DNA of 64,000 nt from assembly GCA_040768665.1 (NCBI GenBank), contig JAXGMN010000008.1, positions 1 through 64,000 on the forward strand. Reading direction: 5' to 3'. Under the pieces are notes generated by a model that was not told the DNA's origin, made no database searches, and saw only the letters and a program-made list of their open reading frames with translations. The stretch's first letter is position 1. Every line of letters begins with the position of its first letter. A program made the translations under genes and the position numbers. The DNA comes from JABWBD01 sp040768665. GTDB taxonomy: Bacteria; Planctomycetota; Planctomycetia; Pirellulales; Thermoguttaceae. This document shows, in pieces, positions 25,944 to 34,284 of this stretch.

Positions 25944-28655
25944 ATGACTCATTGCTTGCTGCTTCTTGCCGTCTGCTTCCCCACGGGCGATATCCTCGCC
26001 GCGACCAACCTCGCACGCAATCCCGACTTCGAAGTCGACGCCGACCGCGATGGCATTCCGGACGAGTGGAAGTCCTCCGGCGACAGCCGGCTCGTCGCGC
26101 AGAATCTCTCACTCGACGAGGGCCGCACCGGCGCACGGTGTGCCCGGCTCGAGTGCACCCGGTTCCAGCCCGGAAATCCGGCCGCTCATGCCATGCTGTG
26201 CCAGATGGGCGTGCCGGTTCAGCGCGGGAAGAACTATCGCCTTTCATTCTGGGCAAAGGGGCGAAAGATCGCCGGCGACCTCGTTTCGATTGCCCTCTCC
26301 GACACCTCCGAGTGGCAGAACTGCGGGCTCGAGGGCAATTTTCTGCCGATGCCCGACTGGAGTCGCTACGAGTTCGTCTTCACGGCTCGGCGCGACTGCG
26401 GATCGGCCAGCCGCCTGCAGATCTGGTTCACCTCGACAGGAACGCTCTGGGTGGACGATCTGTGCTTTGAAGAAGCCGGGCCCGATCTCCACCGGCCCGG
26501 CCATGTCGTCGCAGCCGTTGGCAAGAACCTCGTCCCAAACGCCAGCTTCGAGTGCGGCGCAGACGGATGGGGCTCAGCCGAAGCAGACCGGCCGTCCCAT
26601 TGGGGCGGCCCCATGAACCGGCTCTTCGGCGAGCTGGATACGACACAAGCCCGGCACGGACAAGCCAGCCTGCGAATCTCGCTGTCGGGGGACCACCGGC
26701 CCGTTTCGTACTTCGATTACTATGACCTGACGCGGCAGCCCGTCCTTGCGCCGCTGGCGGCGAACATCGGCTTTCTCGAAGTCGCCCCGGGAGAGCCGCA
26801 CACCCTGTCGGTTTTCCTGAAAGCCGACCGGGCCGCGACCCCGGCGGTTCTGGCCGTTCGCGAATTCATGGGACGCAGCCACGCAAAGCCGTTGCACCTG
26901 TCGGCCGAGTGGCAGCGCTACGAGTTCACGTTCACCCCCTCGCGCCGCTGGTGCTATATTCTTGCCGGGCCCGACCTTCGCAAGACACAGGCAAACCCCG
27001 AGCCGCCTCTTGCCGCGACCGTCTGGATCGACGCCGTTCAATTGGAGCAAGGCCGATCCGCCACGGATTTCGTCCCGCGGCTGCCGCTGGAATTCGGCGT
27101 CGCCACCGAAAAGACCGGCAACGTCTTCTCCTGGGACGAGCCGCTCGTTTTCCGGATCGCGGCGGCCAATGCCTCGGCCGAGCGTCGGTCGTCGAACGTC
27201 CAACTCCACCTCGTTGATTTTTTCGGCAAGCAGGTCTGGCGCAACACCGTCGACGTTCCCGTCCCCGCCGGTTCGGCGGTCCAGACCCAAGTAAAGGTCG
27301 GTCCAGAGTCTTTGCTCCGCGGGTCCTTCGAGCTCCACGCCTCCATGACAGCCGGCGACGTCGTCCAGCAGCAGTCCCTGCGTCTGGCCGCGATCCCGGT
27401 TTACCGAGCCGACGATTCCCGGTTTGGCGTGAACCACGCATACCCCTGGCCCCATCTGCTGGATCTCACGCGCATGGCCGGGATGATCTGGATTCGCGAC
27501 TGGTCGATGAAATGGCAGGAAGTGGAACCCGAAAACGGACGCTTTACGTTCGCCGAGACCGACCACCAAATCAACCGCCCGTTGGAACATGGTCTGCGCG
27601 TTCTCGGGCTCCTGCCGTTTCCCTCCAGCAACTGGTCCTCCAGTGCGCCGGCGAGCGTTGAGTCGACAAATCGTTACCCCGCCAACCGTGCCCGTGCCGC
27701 CTATGCACCGCGCGAACAGTCCGAGTTCCAAGAGTACGTGGCACAGACGGTCTCCCACTACCGCGACCGCATCCGTTGGTGGCAGGTCTTCAACGAGCCG
27801 CTCTTTACCAGCTACTCGTTGCCCCGCAAGCACGGCTACACGGGGAAGGACTACGCGCGGTGGACGAAGGCCTTTGCCCAGGCCGCTCGCCGCGAGAATC
27901 CCGACTGCCGCGTGCTCGCCGGGATCGGCTACCTTCGCGAAGGTGAAACCATGGAAGACTTCGAGCAGTTCTTCGCCGCCGGCGGGCTGGACGCCTGCGA
28001 CGCGATTGACATTCATCACTACCCCCGCATCCGTCCGCCGGAATTCATCGAGGCGCCGCTCGCCCGGCTTGGCAGCCAGATGGAGAAGCACGGCGGCCGC
28101 AAACCGATCTGGCTCACCGAATACGGCTATTATGCCGACGACCAACCCTGGGCCGTGCCGATCGCCAATTCCGGCTTCGACAGCCCGCTGCCGAGCGAGC
28201 AGGTCCAGTCGGAATACGCAGTGCGGTGGACGACGATGATGTTGGCCGGCGGCGTCGAGAAGGTCTTCTACCACGCCGGAACGTGCGATGGGATCAACAG
28301 CGACAGCCTCCAGGGGATCTTTTATGAATACGCCGGTACACCGCACAAGATCTACGCGGTGCAGGCCGTGATGGCAAACCTCTTCACTCCGGCTACGAAC
28401 TTCGTCAAGCGACTTTCACTCAACGGCGGAGCCCGCGGCTATGTGTTTCACAGCGACGAACGGGCGATCGCCGTGCTGTGGAGCACGGCGGATGCGACGC
28501 CCGAGCCGATCCGGCTGACCGACGAGCGGGTGCGCTTGTGGGATATCGTCGGTCGACCGCAGCCCGCACGCGAGCTCACACCGAGCGAAACGCCGATCTA
28601 CCTCGTTGCCGAGGGGACCACCGCCGAGGTCTTCGACGGGCTGGAAGCAAACTGA
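25944..28655 (+). CDS. Secreted clan GH-A glycoside hydrolase with N-terminal carbohydrate-binding modules
   Basis: 903 residues. After a signal peptide come two jelly-roll modules resembling CBM4/9 (NLARNPDFEVDADRDGIPDEW, then NLVPNASFECGADGW). A TIM barrel spans about residues 470-800. WWQVFNEPLF supplies the NEP acid/base glutamate and IWLTEYGYYA the likely nucleophile, the geometry of GH5/GH39-type enzymes. It would act outside the cytoplasm on a polysaccharide or glycoside; specificity is not visible. GGGAG precedes the ATG. The truB gene follows after 21 bases. Confidence 0.87.
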   Translation: MTHCLLLLAVCFPTGDILAATNLARNPDFEVDADRDGIPDEWKSSGDSRLVAQNLSLDEGRTGARCARLECTRFQPGNPAAHAMLCQMGVPVQRGKNYRLSFWAKGRKIAGDLVSIALSDTSEWQNCGLEGNFLPMPDWSRYEFVFTARRDCGSASRLQIWFTSTGTLWVDDLCFEEAGPDLHRPGHVVAAVGKNLVPNASFECGADGWGSAEADRPSHWGGPMNRLFGELDTTQARHGQASLRISLSGDHRPVSYFDYYDLTRQPVLAPLAANIGFLEVAPGEPHTLSVFLKADRAATPAVLAVREFMGRSHAKPLHLSAEWQRYEFTFTPSRRWCYILAGPDLRKTQANPEPPLAATVWIDAVQLEQGRSATDFVPRLPLEFGVATEKTGNVFSWDEPLVFRIAAANASAERRSSNVQLHLVDFFGKQVWRNTVDVPVPAGSAVQTQVKVGPESLLRGSFELHASMTAGDVVQQQSLRLAAIPVYRADDSRFGVNHAYPWPHLLDLTRMAGMIWIRDWSMKWQEVEPENGRFTFAETDHQINRPLEHGLRVLGLLPFPSSNWSSSAPASVESTNRYPANRARAAYAPREQSEFQEYVAQTVSHYRDRIRWWQVFNEPLFTSYSLPRKHGYTGKDYARWTKAFAQAARRENPDCRVLAGIGYLREGETMEDFEQFFAAGGLDACDAIDIHHYPRIRPPEFIEAPLARLGSQMEKHGGRKPIWLTEYGYYADDQPWAVPIANSGFDSPLPSEQVQSEYAVRWTTMMLAGGVEKVFYHAGTCDGINSDSLQGIFYEYAGTPHKIYAVQAVMANLFTPATNFVKRLSLNGGARGYVFHSDERAIAVLWSTADATPEPIRLTDERVRLWDIVGRPQPARELTPSETPIYLVAEGTTAEVFDGLEAN

Positions 28656-28676
28656 ACAAGAGAGTCCGAGGCCTCC

Positions 28677-29555
28677 GTGTCCTCAAACGGCCTTCTGAAC
28701 CTGAACAAACCGCCCGGCGTGACCTCCCGCCGCGTCGTCGACCACGTCGCGCGGCTGGAGCGCGGCCTGAAAGTCGGCCACGCGGGCACGCTCGACCCGC
28801 TGGCCTCCGGCGTCCTTGTCCTCTGCGTCGGCTCGGCCACGCGTCTGATCGAGTACGTCCAGCGGATGCCGAAGCGCTATTCGGCTACCTTTCTTCTCGG
28901 CCGCCGGAGCCCGACCGAGGACATCGAGGGCGAAGTCCTCGAACTCTCGAACCCGCCTGTTCCGAGCCTCGATGAGATCCGGCAAACGGCTACCCGGTTC
29001 GTCGGCGAAATACGGCAGCGGCCGCCGGCCTATTCCGCCCTCAAGGTTCAAGGACGCCGAGCCTACGACCTTGCACGCAAGGGCCGCGACGTAGAACTCG
29101 AGCCTCGGACCATCGTGATCCACCGGATCGACGTCGTCGGCTATGAATACCCGGAGCTGCAAATTGAGGTCGAGTGCGGCTCAGGCACCTATATCCGCTC
29201 GCTCGGCCGAGACCTGGCACAGGCGGTCGGCACGATGTCGGTGATGTCGGCATTGGTGCGAACGGCGATCGGCGGGTTTCGGGTTGAAGATGCTCGGGGA
29301 CCCGATTCACTGAACAAGGAAAACTGGCGCGCGCACCTGTTGCCATCTCAACGCGCGGTGGAAAACTTGCCTCGCATCACTCTCGACCGCCGGCAAGTGC
29401 AGCAAATCATCTTGGGACAGGCGATTCGCGCCGCCACCTCGACTGGTGAAGCGCCGGAAATCGCCGCCCTGGACGAAGACGGGCATCTGATCGCGCTGCT
29501 TACCCCCCGGGGTCCCGGCCTGCTCAGGCCGAAACGCGTGCTGGCGACTGCCTAA
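28677..29555 (+). CDS. truB: tRNA pseudouridine(55) synthase TruB
   Basis: 292 residues. GLLNLNKPPGVTSRRVVDHV opens the TruB family, and VGHAGTLDPLASGVLVLCVG contains the catalytic Asp. RQRPPAYSALKVQGRRAYDLAR and CGSGTYIRSLGRDLA are also diagnostic. It converts U55 of the T-arm of tRNAs to pseudouridine. The start is GTG. It ends four bases into the convergent thioredoxin gene. Length is normal for the family. Confidence 0.97.
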   Translation: MSSNGLLNLNKPPGVTSRRVVDHVARLERGLKVGHAGTLDPLASGVLVLCVGSATRLIEYVQRMPKRYSATFLLGRRSPTEDIEGEVLELSNPPVPSLDEIRQTATRFVGEIRQRPPAYSALKVQGRRAYDLARKGRDVELEPRTIVIHRIDVVGYEYPELQIEVECGSGTYIRSLGRDLAQAVGTMSVMSALVRTAIGGFRVEDARGPDSLNKENWRAHLLPSQRAVENLPRITLDRRQVQQIILGQAIRAATSTGEAPEIAALDEDGHLIALLTPRGPGLLRPKRVLATA

Positions 29556-29878
29556 CCGTTCGCCTGGTCAATCGCGCCCTGCAACCGGGTCTTGGGCTGC
29601 ACGCCGACAAAGCGGTCCACGACCTCGCCATCTTTGAAGATCATTAGCGTCGGAATGCTGCTCACGCCGTAACTTGCGGCCAAATTCGGGCTTTCGTCGA
29701 TGTTCAGCTTGCCAACCTTCAGACGCCCGGCATTCTCGACAGCCAGTTCTTCCACCACCGGAGCGATCATCCGGCAGGGGCCACACCACGGTGCCCAGAA
29801 ATCCACCAGCACGGGTTGGGAGAATTGGAGGACTTCGCCGTCGAAATTGCTCTCATTCAGTTCGGTCACGTTGGCCAT
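29552..29878 (-). CDS. trxA: Thioredoxin
   Basis: 108 residues. FWAPWCGPCRMIAPVVEEL contains the active-site WCGPC, and GVSSIPTLMIFKDGE contains the cis-proline loop. This is a cytoplasmic disulfide reductant of normal TrxA length. The start at 29878 has GGAGATGCTTCG upstream. A promoter-like pair lies about 110 bases upstream, leaving a leader of roughly 100 bases. Confidence 0.97.
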   Translation of the reverse strand: MANVTELNESNFDGEVLQFSQPVLVDFWAPWCGPCRMIAPVVEELAVENAGRLKVGKLNIDESPNLAASYGVSSIPTLMIFKDGEVVDRFVGVQPKTRLQGAIDQANG

Positions 29879-29986
29879 CGAAGCATCTCCTTGTTTCGGT
29901 CTTCCGCCCGTCCCATACTGATGGTATCGCTCCGGGCGCCTCGGCAAATTGGGGCCTTGAGGGTTCACTGGCCCGAAGTCCCCGAA

Positions 29987-30014
29987 ATTATAGGGTTATA
30001 CGGGCGGACGTCAA
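29987..30014 (-). promoter_or_regulatory. Sigma-70-like promoter for trxA
   Basis: On the minus strand, TTGACG (30014-30009), a 16-base spacer and TATAAT (29992-29987). The consensus -10 makes this the best promoter in the window. Transcription would start near 29980. Confidence 0.65.
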
Positions 30015-30083
30015 CGAACCTCCACAGCATAAGCATAACAGCATAACGGATTACAAAACTGCACGCAGCCTCAGAATGGGGTA

Positions 30084-30164
30084 GTGAAAGGGGGGACTGG
30101 CTCCGTGAGGGTTCGTGTTGTTGTCACCCACTACTACTTGCGGTGCCCGTCCCCTTCCTCATCC
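30084..30164. repeat. Palindromic repeat, family C, reverse copy
   Basis: GTGAAAGGGGGGACTGGCTCC pairs with GGTGCCCGTCCCCTTCCTC. It lies between the trxA promoter and the end of the TerB-like gene. Confidence 0.7.
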
Positions 30165-30168
30165 GGCT

Positions 30169-30735
30169 TCAGAAGGCCTTCTCCAGATCGTCCAGCACCG
30201 CCTGTTCCGATTTCGAGACCTTACTGCCCAGTCCGAGCAGGCCGCCGGCCGCTTCCGCCACCGAACGCGCTCGCCTGAGGATCTCCGTCTTGAGTTCGTC
30301 TCGGTCCGCGTCGTCCAGCTTCTCCCCCAGAGCCGACACGTAGCTCTTCCATACTTCCAACAACCGTCGTTCGGGCTTCCGTTCCAGCCAACGCTCCAGA
30401 AGCTGATGGCCGGGGTGGCTCTTGTCCAAGCCTTGTTGCTCCGCCGCGTCGAGTACGGCGCTGCGCTCCTTGGCATCGATCGTCCCGTCCGCCCAGGCCA
30501 CGGCGATCATGGGAATCAGTGAGAGTGCCGCGAGGGTGTCACTGGAGACGTCGAGTTCCTGAAGATGCTTAAGGAGGTTCTCGTCCGCAATTCCCGACGC
30601 TTCGGCCAGAGCCTTCTTCTTCTCCTTCGCGGCCGCCTGCTCGCGAATCGCCCGCAGAAGTTGTTCGTCGCGCTCTTTGAAAAACGCCTCTTGAAGCTCT
30701 GCCGTTCGACCGGAGAAACCACCCGTGCTCATCAT
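30169..30735 (-). CDS. TerB-like protein
   Basis: 188 residues, soluble. The C-terminal two-thirds is a helical TerB-type domain: LIPMIAVAWADGTIDAKERSAV with the conserved acidic DGxxDxxE pattern, then AAEQQGLDKSHPGHQLLERWL. The N-terminal 45 residues form a charged helix rich in Lys, Glu and Ala. TerB-like domains bind metals or membranes in stress systems; tellurite resistance itself is not implied. The start at 30735 is preceded by AAAGG; a second ATG follows immediately. Confidence 0.8.
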   Translation of the reverse strand: MMSTGGFSGRTAELQEAFFKERDEQLLRAIREQAAAKEKKKALAEASGIADENLLKHLQELDVSSDTLAALSLIPMIAVAWADGTIDAKERSAVLDAAEQQGLDKSHPGHQLLERWLERKPERRLLEVWKSYVSALGEKLDDADRDELKTEILRRARSVAEAAGGLLGLGSKVSKSEQAVLDDLEKAF

Positions 30736-30868
30736 ACAGCCTTTACCTTTCTCACAAGACGGATCCGCCGGACGATTTGAGTTTGCGCCGCCGCGGTTCA
30801 TCGGCGCATTTTACAGACGGCTCTCCTTTCCGGCAAGAATTACCACCTGTGGCACGCCGACGGTGGTC

Positions 30869-30958
30869 CGATGAAAAAGGGGCAGGCACCGCAACTCGTA
30901 GTGGTTTGTCTTGGTAGCAGGTACAAGGTGTTGCGGTGCCTGGCCCCTCTTTTTCAGC
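30869..30958. repeat. Palindromic repeat, family C
   Basis: GATGAAAAAGGGGCAGGCACC pairs with GGTGCCTGGCCCCTCTTTTT. The inner bases also pair partly (GCAACTC and similar). It lies in the spacer between the divergent TerB-like and lipase genes. Confidence 0.78.
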
Positions 30959-31026
30959 AATCTCCCTAGGGCCGGTGCGGCAATGCTGGTAAGATTGGGA
31001 GAGAAACCCGTCAGGAGCCGATTCGT

Positions 31027-32010
31027 ATGATCCAGCGCGCCCCACCCATCCTCCAACTGCTGGTCGCGGCGGTGGCCCTCCCGGCGGTCCTGCAACCTGG
31101 TGTAGCCTCAGCCCAGATTCTGCCGGAAATAGAACCGATCCCGATGCCGACCTTGGGCGGGAAACAGTTCTGGGCCGATGTCCTGTTCTTTCACGAGTGG
31201 CGGATCCAGCGGAATGTCCTCACCGGACACCACCGCCTACTCGACGGTCGCGCCTTCCGCCATGCCTCGGGCACTTTCGAGTCGTGCCGCGAGCGACTCG
31301 ATCGCATCCGCGCCGGCGAGAATCTGCCGCCGATGGAAGGTACGGCGGTTCTCGTTCTCCACGGATTGTTCCGCAGCCATAGCTCGATGGAAACGCTCTG
31401 CGACTATCTGCGAGAACAGGGCGGCTATACGGTTTTCAACGTCGAATACCCCAGCACGCGATGCGAGGTAAGCCAACACGCGAAGACTCTTGCATCCGTG
31501 GTCGAGCATCTCGACGGCATCGAGGAAATCCATTTCGTCGGTCACAGCCTCGGCAATATTGTGGTCCGATACTACCTGGCTTCGGCCGCCGAGGCGGGAA
31601 AGCCGCTGCCCGACGCCCGCATTCGGCGATTCGTGATGCTGGCTCCGCCCAACCACGGCTCGGAGATCGCCGCGGCCTTGGCCGACAACGATTTGTTCGA
31701 GGCCGTCGCGGGCAAAGCGGGGCAGCAACTCGGCCCCGAGTGGCCGTGGCTGGCGGCGAAGCTGGCCTCGCCGGCGTGCGAGTTCGGAATCATCGCCGGC
31801 GGGCTGGGAAACGACGCGGGGTTCAATCCGTTGTTGCCCGGAGACGACGACGGCACGGTGACCGTGGCCGGCACACGCCTCGACGGAGCCCGCGACTTCC
31901 TGGTGCTGCCCGTGCTCCACTCCGCCATCATGGCCGAGCGGCGGGTCCGCGAGCAGACGCTCGAATTCCTGCGCAACGGCCGCTTTTCTCGGGAGGCCGG
32001 CGACCAATGA
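31027..32010 (+). CDS. Secreted alpha/beta-hydrolase (lipase/esterase-like)
   Basis: 327 residues. A signal peptide ends near GVASAQILPE. The hydrolase core has VLVLHGLFRSHSSM (oxyanion loop), IHFVGHSLGNIVVRYYLA with the GHSLG nucleophile elbow, DDDGTVTV with the likely catalytic Asp and VLPVLHSAIM with the His. It probably cleaves lipids or esters in the periplasm. Its TGA stop overlaps the ATG of ruvX (ATGA), so the two genes are translationally coupled. Confidence 0.88.
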   Translation: MIQRAPPILQLLVAAVALPAVLQPGVASAQILPEIEPIPMPTLGGKQFWADVLFFHEWRIQRNVLTGHHRLLDGRAFRHASGTFESCRERLDRIRAGENLPPMEGTAVLVLHGLFRSHSSMETLCDYLREQGGYTVFNVEYPSTRCEVSQHAKTLASVVEHLDGIEEIHFVGHSLGNIVVRYYLASAAEAGKPLPDARIRRFVMLAPPNHGSEIAAALADNDLFEAVAGKAGQQLGPEWPWLAAKLASPACEFGIIAGGLGNDAGFNPLLPGDDDGTVTVAGTRLDGARDFLVLPVLHSAIMAERRVREQTLEFLRNGRFSREAGDQ

Positions 32011-32480
32011 CCCACGCTCCCCAAGAAACGGCACCCTCCGGACGCGTCGCCGGGATCGATTTCGGAACCGTCCGAATCGGCATTGCCATCAGTGATCCCC
32101 AGCGGACCATCGCCAGCCCCTACGAGAACTACACCCGTCGCGGTCGGGATCAGGATGCTCGCCGTTTTCGCCGGCTGACCGAAGAGGAACAAGTGAGTCT
32201 GTTCGTCGTCGGACTGCCGCTTCATCTCGACGGCCGCGAAAGCGAGAAGTCACGCGAGGCGAGAGCCTTCGGCCGGTGGCTCGAGCAGACCACCGGCGTA
32301 CCGGTCGAGTACTTCGACGAGCGGTTCACGAGCACCGAGGCGGAGCAGTTCTTGCTCGATGCCCAGTTGACCAAGAAACGTCGCAAGCAACGCCTGGACA
32401 TGCTCGCCGCGCAGATCATGCTCGCCGCTTACCTGGAATCGCGAGCCAAGGGCATGCCGCCGGGGCCGCTGGAGAAGTAA
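32007..32480 (+). CDS. ruvX: Putative pre-16S rRNA nuclease RuvX (YqgF)
   Basis: 157 residues. The RNase H-like fold is visible: GIDFGTVRIGIAISDPQRTIASP (first catalytic Asp), LFVVGLPLHLDGRESEKS, and VEYFDERFTSTEAEQFL (second acidic pair). The family matures the 5' end of 16S rRNA. GGGAGG precedes the start, which overlaps the lipase stop codon. The TAA stop is the first triplet of a palindromic repeat that follows directly. Confidence 0.93.
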   Translation: MTHAPQETAPSGRVAGIDFGTVRIGIAISDPQRTIASPYENYTRRGRDQDARRFRRLTEEEQVSLFVVGLPLHLDGRESEKSREARAFGRWLEQTTGVPVEYFDERFTSTEAEQFLLDAQLTKKRRKQRLDMLAAQIMLAAYLESRAKGMPPGPLEK

Positions 32481-32594
32481 CCGTTCACCTGGAAGAGAAG
32501 GGGACAGGTCCATGTTTTCGGGCAACGTCTTTGTCGCCAAAACACATCCGTCGGCCGAAAAATGGACCAGTCCCCGGCCGTGGGCGTGAACGTT
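32478..32594. repeat. Palindromic repeat, family B
   Basis: TAACCGTTCACCTGG starts the element and provides the ruvX stop codon. GTGAACGTT closes it. The core GGGGACAGGTCCATGTTTTC and its mirror match the copy at 1334-1454. Confidence 0.8.
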
Positions 32595-32607
32595 GCCTGG
32601 AGGACGC

Positions 32608-33471
32608 ATGACTCGCCTGATCTTTGGATGCGGCTATCTCGGGATTCGCGTCGCCCGGCGCTGGCTCGCCGAAGGTGGCGACGTGTTTGCCGTCACGCGT
32701 TCGGCCGAGCGCGCCGCGGAGTTGCAGCGGCTTGGCATCGCTGCCGTCCCGGGCGACGTAACACGCCCCGAGTCGTTTGCCGCTCTGCCCGTCGCGGAGA
32801 CGGTCCTTTACGCGATCGGCTATGACCGCCGCAGTGAAGCGTCGCGCGAAGAGGTCTACGTCGAAGGGCTGCGCGCGGCGCTCGGAGCTCTGCCGCGCGA
32901 AACCGGCCGGATCGTCTACATCAGTTCCACCGGCGTCTACGGCGATACGGCGGGCCGTCCGGTCGACGAGGAAAGCCCCTGCCATCCGAACCGCGAGAGC
33001 GGCCGGGCGATCCTTGCAGCCGAACACGTGTTGCGTCAACACCCGCTCGGCCGGCAAGCGGTGATCCTGCGTCTGGCGGGCATTTATGGCCCTGACCGTA
33101 TCCCACGGATCGCCGATCTGCTCGCGGGCCGGCCGCTGAGCATTCCTCGCAACGCCTGCCTCAACCTGATCCACGTCGATGATGCGGCAACCGCCGTGCT
33201 ATCCGCGGAATCGCGCGGCTGCCCCGGGGCCGTCTACAACGTCTCGGACGGGCACCCCTGCGGGCGCCGGGATTTCTACCGCTACCTGGCCCGACGGCTC
33301 CAACTGCCCGAGCCCGAGTTCGTCGAGCCCTCTGCCGACGAAGCAGCCCGGCAGCGTGCCGGTGTCGACAAGCGGGTCAGCAATGCCCGCATGCTCGCAG
33401 AGTTTGGAATCGAGCTCCGCTACCCCTCGTTTCGGGAGGGACTGTCGGCCGTCACCCCTGCCGCCGACTAA
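32608..33471 (+). CDS. NAD(P)-dependent epimerase/dehydratase, atypical SDR (YeeZ-like)
   Basis: 287 residues. LIFGCGYLGIRVARRW is the Rossmann GxGxxG motif. VTRSAERAAELQRLG, IVYISSTGVYGDTAGRP and LRLAGIYGPDRIPR match SDR-family nucleoside-diphosphate-sugar epimerase-like proteins. The Tyr of STGVYG is present, but the expected Lys four residues on is not, as in SDR_a5/YeeZ proteins, so redox activity is uncertain. TGGAGGACGC precedes the ATG. Confidence 0.87.
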   Translation: MTRLIFGCGYLGIRVARRWLAEGGDVFAVTRSAERAAELQRLGIAAVPGDVTRPESFAALPVAETVLYAIGYDRRSEASREEVYVEGLRAALGALPRETGRIVYISSTGVYGDTAGRPVDEESPCHPNRESGRAILAAEHVLRQHPLGRQAVILRLAGIYGPDRIPRIADLLAGRPLSIPRNACLNLIHVDDAATAVLSAESRGCPGAVYNVSDGHPCGRRDFYRYLARRLQLPEPEFVEPSADEAARQRAGVDKRVSNARMLAEFGIELRYPSFREGLSAVTPAAD

Positions 33472-33473
33472 GC

Positions 33474-33571
33474 ACCTGTCCAAAAACAAGTTCGTCGGGC
33501 GGAATTCATTCCGCCCCCAGCGGACTAAAGTCCGCTCTACAAAGAAATCACAGACTTATTCTCGGACAGGT
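33474..33571. repeat. Composite palindromic repeat (ACCTGTCC...GGACAGGT)
   Basis: Outer ends ACCTGTCC and GGACAGGT enclose two internal hairpins: GGGCGGAATTCATTCCGCCC and GCGGACTAAAGTCCGC. No coding sequence is visible between the SDR gene and the next one. Confidence 0.7.
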
Positions 33572-33730
33572 ACTAATTGTATGGTCCGTACGGGATATTC
33601 CCTTAATGCTCGTCGTGCTGTCTGCCGATTGACTATTTACACGACCCACAGCGCCGAACGGTCGGCAACGGTGCGGTAGTGCCGGCCAGAGCCGGAATCG
33701 CTCATAATGAACAATTTGGGAGGGGACTCG

Positions 33731-34057
33731 ATGATCCGTCGGACCCTGATCGTGCTACTGGTGGCGGCCGCGCTGCAGGCCGTGCTCGGCGTCTCGGAAG
33801 CGCAGGCTCAGCAAGCTTTCGACCGCCAGTGGGGACAGACATACAACACCCAGGACTGGGAACGCTTCTACCACTATCCCTACGTCTACTACCCGCAGAA
33901 CTTCTGGAGCACCGACTACTACCGAAGTTCGGAACATCTCTATTACCGGTATCCACCCGAAATGAGGATCCCGGTTTACAACAGGAAGTGGCAGAACTAC
34001 TACCCTTCCGGACGGAAGTACCACCAGGGCCACCATTTCATCCTGGACGTCTTCTAG
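33731..34057 (+). CDS. Small secreted Tyr-rich planctomycete protein
   Basis: 108 residues. A signal peptide (LIVLLVAAALQAVLGVSEAQA) is followed by QWGQTYNTQDWERFYHYPYV and further Tyr/Trp/Pro-rich segments ending FILDVF. It resembles small proteins that are widespread in Pirellulales and are sometimes labelled calmodulin-binding without evidence. No function can be inferred; a structural or envelope role is possible. GGAGGGGACTCG precedes the ATG. A terminator hairpin follows. Confidence 0.8.
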   Translation: MIRRTLIVLLVAAALQAVLGVSEAQAQQAFDRQWGQTYNTQDWERFYHYPYVYYPQNFWSTDYYRSSEHLYYRYPPEMRIPVYNRKWQNYYPSGRKYHQGHHFILDVF

Positions 34058-34128
34058 AACCACCGAGCGAACAACCGGCGAGCATTCGCCGGATCATGGG
34101 GAGGGGTGACACTGAGGGAAACCTCGGA

Positions 34129-34157
34129 GGGCGGCAGAACATTCTGCCGCCCTTTCG
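34129..34157 (+). terminator. Intrinsic terminator
   Basis: GGGCGGCAGAACATTCTGCC... forms an uninterrupted hairpin followed by a short T-run. It lies 72 bases after the Tyr-rich gene. Confidence 0.78.
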
Positions 34158-34284
34158 AGTTTCTTGGTCGCCCGGTTCAGCCGATCTGGCGTATTCTCGA
34201 TAGTCCGTCTAAACTTTGGAGTCAGCAAAGTTCAGGAAAATGAGCTTGGACTTGCCTGGGGATAACAACTCAAGGAGACATGTC

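Noticed and set aside
30169..30735. Tellurite resistance
   Set aside because: A TerB-like domain alone does not indicate tellurite resistance, and no ter operon is present.
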